This document shows, piece after piece, positions 9,584-12,046 of a DNA stretch of 12,046 bases. A model generated the notes under the pieces. It worked only from the letters and a program-made list of their open reading frames with translations, was not told the origin of the DNA and did not search any database. Position numbers and translations under genes: made by a program. The DNA comes from JBGTKH01 sp041744735 (GTDB lineage: Bacteria; Planctomycetota; Planctomycetia; Pirellulales; Pirellulaceae), in assembly GCA_041744735.1 (NCBI GenBank), contig JBGTKH010000070.1, positions 1 to 12,046 on the forward strand, in the 5' to 3' direction. Numbering within the stretch: position 1 is the first letter of the stretch; each line of letters opens with the position of its first letter.

Positions 9584-10048
9584 CTAAACCGCCTTCTTTG
9601 TCACAACCTTTGTACCCAGATTCTGTTGAACCACGTCGAGTAACTCTTTGAGTGTTTTCAATTGCGATTCACTGAGCCCGCGCGTCGCACGTGCCCGCAC
9701 GTCTTTCGCACAGGCAACGATTCTGGACCACACCGGCTTGGCGGCCGGCGTGGCACGGATCAGTTTTTTGCGCCGGTCATTGGGACAATCGTCGCGGCGA
9801 ATCCAACCGTCGCGCTCCATGCGATCGAGAATGCCGACCAGTGTGGGAGGTTCGATCCCCATGCGATCGGCCAATTCGATCTGTGACAGTGTGCCCTCCA
9901 GCGCCAGATAGCCCAGCACCTGAGACTGCCGGAAGGTTACGCCTTGCGGAACGATCTCATCGCTCAACGCCCGTTCGTAAGCCTGCGCGGCCATGATCAT
10001 CCAGTAACCGACGCTTTGTTCGAAATCGTATTCCAGCACCGTGGGCAC
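9584..10048 (-). CDS. MarR-family transcriptional regulator of the efflux operon
   Basis: A 154-residue winged-helix repressor of MarR type, acting as a dimer that leaves DNA on binding a small ligand. The N-terminal helix (SVGYWMIMAAQAYERAL) and C-terminal helices (about 103-145) form the dimer interface. The helix-turn-helix is about 53-78 (LSQIELADRMGIEPPTLVGILDRME), and the wing is about 82-97 with the family motif D-x-C-P-N-D-R-R-K. GTG at 10048 is the first start. A second GTG at 10039 is better placed relative to GAGG and would give a protein shorter by three residues. It is the first gene of the minus-strand set and ends two bases before the adaptor ATG, so it very likely controls its own operon. 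The promoter and a SlyA-like box lie just upstream. The ligand is unknown; single-Cys redox sensing as in OhrR is not suggested. Confidence 0.93.
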   Translation of the reverse strand: MPTVLEYDFEQSVGYWMIMAAQAYERALSDEIVPQGVTFRQSQVLGYLALEGTLSQIELADRMGIEPPTLVGILDRMERDGWIRRDDCPNDRRKKLIRATPAAKPVWSRIVACAKDVRARATRGLSESQLKTLKELLDVVQQNLGTKVVTKKAV

Positions 10049-10058
10049 CTCGAGATCG

Positions 10059-10070
10059 TTAGCTTACTAA
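10059..10070 (-). promoter_or_regulatory. Candidate MarR/SlyA-type operator
   Basis: Minus-strand TTAGTAAGCTAA differs at one position from the SlyA consensus TTAGCAAGCTAA and has perfect TTAG/CTAA half-sites. A second, overlapping CTAA-N3-TTAG arrangement continues to 10077. It lies 11 to 22 bases before the regulator's start codon and just downstream of the predicted transcription start, where bound repressor would block elongation or RNA polymerase entry. Autoregulation is inferred from position. Confidence 0.6.
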
Positions 10071-10081
10071 TAATTAGCCTC

Positions 10082-10110
10082 ACGATACAAACGCGCCGCC
10101 GCCCTGTCAA
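10082..10110 (-). promoter_or_regulatory. Sigma70-type promoter of the marR-adaptor-RND operon
   Basis: On the minus strand a perfect -35 TTGACA (10105-10110) is followed after exactly 17 bases by TATCGT (10082-10087), four of six matches to the -10 consensus. The predicted start near 10075 gives a short leader of about 27 bases that carries the TTAG-N4-CTAA operator. No other promoter this good is seen for the block. Confidence 0.6.
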
Positions 10111-10192
10111 GAGTCAGCCGGCCCTGCCAACTTGCAATTCTGCCGTCGCCGCGTCAATCTATCTATTACGCTCGTCGCATAAGTTCGCTTTT

Positions 10193-10261
10193 CGTAGCTT
10201 GGGTCCATTGACCCGAACAATTCGCGGTCGTTGTCGCTCGGGTCAATGGACCCAAGCTACG
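10193..10261. repeat. Perfect 24-bp inverted repeat (hairpin element)
   Basis: The arms 10193-10216 and 10238-10261 are perfect reverse complements (CGTAGCTTGGGTCCATTG then ACCCGA on the left), around a 21-base loop whose ends (ACAA and TTGT) extend the stem imperfectly. Each arm also holds a small internal dyad (GGGTC-N4-GACCC). It sits between the divergent marR and 10322 genes, about 80 bases upstream of the efflux promoter and 60 bases before the next ATG. There is no T-tract, so a terminator role is doubtful. Like the 2715-2811 element, it has nested palindromes and looks like a dispersed REP-like unit. Confidence 0.88.
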
Positions 10262-10321
10262 GCTTGCGCGTCGGGTTGGCGAGCGTGCTCCCGATCTACA
10301 TCTTACCGAAAGTAACCTGTC

Positions 10322-11695
10322 ATGGCGGCACAACTGCTTGAATCGAGAGAAGCGCCAGCCGCGAGCACTTCCTCCGAACATTTATCGAATGCAGCTTCCG
10401 AAGCCACGCGGCGATTCACGCTGTGGGCCATGGCCGCGCTGAAGCTGCACGTGGAGAGCGGCGACGCTGAAATCTACACGGTGCACCCTCCCGAGGATCG
10501 GCCGGGGGCATTCAACGGTGCTCAGTGGGTGCGACTCACGTTTCTGCCGAAAAGTGCTGACGACTCCGGCAACGGCGCAGTCGAGCGCGTGAGTCCGTCG
10601 TCCTCCTTATTCAATTACGTCGTGACGGAATTGCGGCGACTGGGCCAAGCCATCCACGCCGCGCCGGTCCGCCAACCGGTGAGCGTGCATGAGATTTCGC
10701 CTCAGTTGTTTGCGGCGTACACGGTCGCTGGCGGACACGTGCACTTGCGCGGCTGCCGGCTGGACGACAGGCCGCTGCTGCGATTGACCTATCGCGTGCA
10801 CAGTGGGGATGGCGACGCCGCCGACGAGTTGCGGCATTACTTCTTCGACGAAGACAACCGCCAGCTCGGCGACGAAACGCTGGCCTTGATCCAAATCGAA
10901 GAGTTGGTCCCGTCGACGCGCCGCTCGCGAACATTGCGCGCGCCAGAAATTCAACGCTGGCTGGAGACCGGCCAGAAGCTGTCGGCCGAGCGGCTGTCGG
11001 GCACGTCGCCGGAATTCGTCGCCGCCACGATCATTTGGTGCAAGTACGCCGAAGGCAAGCTTTCGTTCGAGATTGGCGAGCAAGCGGCCGACGTGGCGTT
11101 TGCCGGCTGGGCTCAAGCGCTGGCCGACGGCCGCCTGATCCCGCCGCCCTTCAAGTGTCCTTTAACCGGCAAGCAATCCTATCAATTGGCCGCCACCGAC
11201 GACGGCCGCATCACCGTCGCCGCGGCCATCGTCGCCTGCGAAGAATCGGGAACCCGCGTGTTGGCCGACGAGCTGCAAACGTGCGAAGTCACCGGCAAAC
11301 GAGCTCTCTCAGAATGCTTCTCGTTGTGCCCCGTCACCGATCAGCAGCTTTTGCGTTCGGCACTCACCGCGTGTTCGATGTGCCGCCAGCGAGTCAGTCC
11401 CACGTCCATCAAGGCCGGCCACTGCGACGCCTGCCGCCACCTTCAGCCGATTCACAAAGACGAACCACGACTGGCCCGCGTCCTGCACGAATACCCAAGG
11501 CTCGACCGCTGGCGAAACTGGAAACTCGCCGAAACATCCGCCGTCTACGTACTCACCGCCACCGCGCTGCTTTGGAAGTTACTGGTCGTGGTCGACAAAG
11601 ACTCCTTGGAAATCCACCACCTAGCCACCGGCGCCCGTCTCTTCCCCGGCTGGACCGAAGTTCCCGAATCACAGCGCGGTGAATACGCCGACTAA
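10322..11695 (+). CDS. Unnamed Cys-rich protein with zinc-ribbon-like C-terminal half
   Basis: 457 residues; I do not recognise a named family, although the style resembles conserved hypothetical proteins of Pirellulales. No signal peptide or membrane segment, so probably cytoplasmic. The N-terminal half (about 30-200) is mixed alpha/beta with no motif I know. EIQRWLETGQKLSAERLSGTSPEFVAATIIWC (209-240) is followed by a run of Cys-centred short units: FKCPLTGK (278-284), a further Cys at 306, QTCEVTGKRAL (319-329), SLCPVTDQQLL (334-344), then CSMC (351-354) and CDAC (368-371), which look like a zinc ribbon with HLQP after it. The repeated C-x-V/L-T-G/D-K/Q units suggest tandem zinc-binding or knuckle-like repeats. 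Residues 391-447 (RLDRWRNWKLAETSAVYVLT onward) form a final strand-rich domain. The ATG at 10322 lacks a clear Shine-Dalgarno. The stop overlaps the start of a DUF1501 remnant, so the last few residues may be altered. Confidence 0.8.
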   Translation: MAAQLLESREAPAASTSSEHLSNAASEATRRFTLWAMAALKLHVESGDAEIYTVHPPEDRPGAFNGAQWVRLTFLPKSADDSGNGAVERVSPSSSLFNYVVTELRRLGQAIHAAPVRQPVSVHEISPQLFAAYTVAGGHVHLRGCRLDDRPLLRLTYRVHSGDGDAADELRHYFFDEDNRQLGDETLALIQIEELVPSTRRSRTLRAPEIQRWLETGQKLSAERLSGTSPEFVAATIIWCKYAEGKLSFEIGEQAADVAFAGWAQALADGRLIPPPFKCPLTGKQSYQLAATDDGRITVAAAIVACEESGTRVLADELQTCEVTGKRALSECFSLCPVTDQQLLRSALTACSMCRQRVSPTSIKAGHCDACRHLQPIHKDEPRLARVLHEYPRLDRWRNWKLAETSAVYVLTATALLWKLLVVVDKDSLEIHHLATGARLFPGWTEVPESQRGEYAD

Positions 11696-12046
11696 TCGAG
11701 GCAGTCAAGGATTTGAAACAGCGCGGGCTGTTGGACGAAACGCTGGTCATCTGGGGCGGCGAGTTCGGCCGCACCGTGTACAGCCAAGGGGCCCTGACCG
11801 CCAACAACTACGGCCGCGACCACCACGGCCGCTGCTTCACGATGTGGATGGCCGGCGGCGGCATCAAGCCGGGGATCAGTTTCGGCGAGACGGACGACTA
11901 CTGCTACAACATCGTCAAAGACCCCGTGCACATCCACGACTTCAACGCCACGATCCTGCGCTGCCTGGGCATCGACCACCAACGTCTAACCTTCCGCTTC
12001 CAAGGCCGCGACTTCCGCCTAACCGACGTCGAAGGGAATGTCGTCG
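11683..12046 (+). pseudogene. 5'-truncated DUF1501 (sulfatase-like) gene, C-terminal quarter
   Basis: The frame opens after a TGA at 11680-11682, contains no usable start in its first part, and encodes the typical C-terminal end of DUF1501 proteins: AVKDLKQRGLLDETLVIWGGEFGRT, NNYGRDHHGRCFTMWMAGGGIKPG, ISFGETDDYCYNIV, HIHDFNATILRCLGIDH and GRDFRLTDVEGNVV. These proteins have an alkaline-phosphatase/sulfatase-like fold, are usually about 450 residues with a Tat signal, and are abundant in planctomycetes, where they often pair with DUF1549/DUF1553 cytochromes. Only about 115 residues are present, and the true end should lie a few codons past the right edge. Recognisable sequence begins within a few bases of the previous gene's TAA. 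So the first three quarters have been lost by deletion or rearrangement, or the assembly is joined wrongly here. The retained part shows no internal stop, so the event may be recent. Confidence 0.8.

Overview
The window looks like a chromosomal segment of a planctomycete, probably Pirellulales-like. Reasons: GC-rich coding DNA, a DUF1501-family fragment, a secreted di-heme cytochrome c peroxidase, a TlpA-like protein with a long helical N-terminal half, and repeat-laden intergenic DNA (paired hairpins and heptanucleotide arrays). The phylum call rests on family content and remembered style, not on a search.

Layout. (1) 1-403: the 3' end of a large subtilisin-like (S8) peptidase entering from the left. 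(2) 542-1423, minus: a decayed sialidase (BNR-repeat) gene with an in-frame TAG and missing internal sequence. (3) 1485-3940, plus: a di-heme cytochrome c peroxidase, a compound inverted repeat, then a secreted thioredoxin-like protein. The first Cys codon of its WCGPC site is TGA, and a bacterial SECIS-like hairpin with a GGUC loop follows. I annotate 2828-3940 as one selenoprotein gene rather than two ORFs. (4) 4006-4559, plus: a small antitoxin and PemK/MazF-like toxin pair. (5) 4584-10048, minus: a MarR regulator, a periplasmic adaptor and an RND efflux permease read as an operon from a good sigma70-type promoter, with a SlyA-like TTAG-N4-CTAA box between promoter and start codon. (6) 10193-10261: a perfect 24-bp inverted repeat. 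(7) 10322-11695, plus: a conserved-looking but unnamed Cys-rich protein. (8) 11683-12046: the C-terminal quarter of a DUF1501 protein without its 5' part, abutting the previous stop codon.

How the parts work together. The MarR-adaptor-RND block is a self-contained, probably drug- or toxicant-inducible efflux system lacking only an outer-membrane channel in this window. The peroxidase and the candidate selenoprotein are both exported redox proteins and may be co-expressed, although a hairpin element lies between them. The sialidase and DUF1501 remnants, together with repeats at gene borders, suggest a segment subject to deletion and rearrangement.

The most interesting item is the candidate selenoprotein. 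The UGA falls exactly on the nucleophilic Cys position of the CxxC motif, the frame continues for 108 further codons with a complete thioredoxin fold, and a stem-loop of the right type and spacing follows. A simple nonsense mutation (TGC or TGT to TGA) remains the main alternative. It could be separated by looking for selA, selB, selC and selD in the genome and for UGA conservation in relatives.
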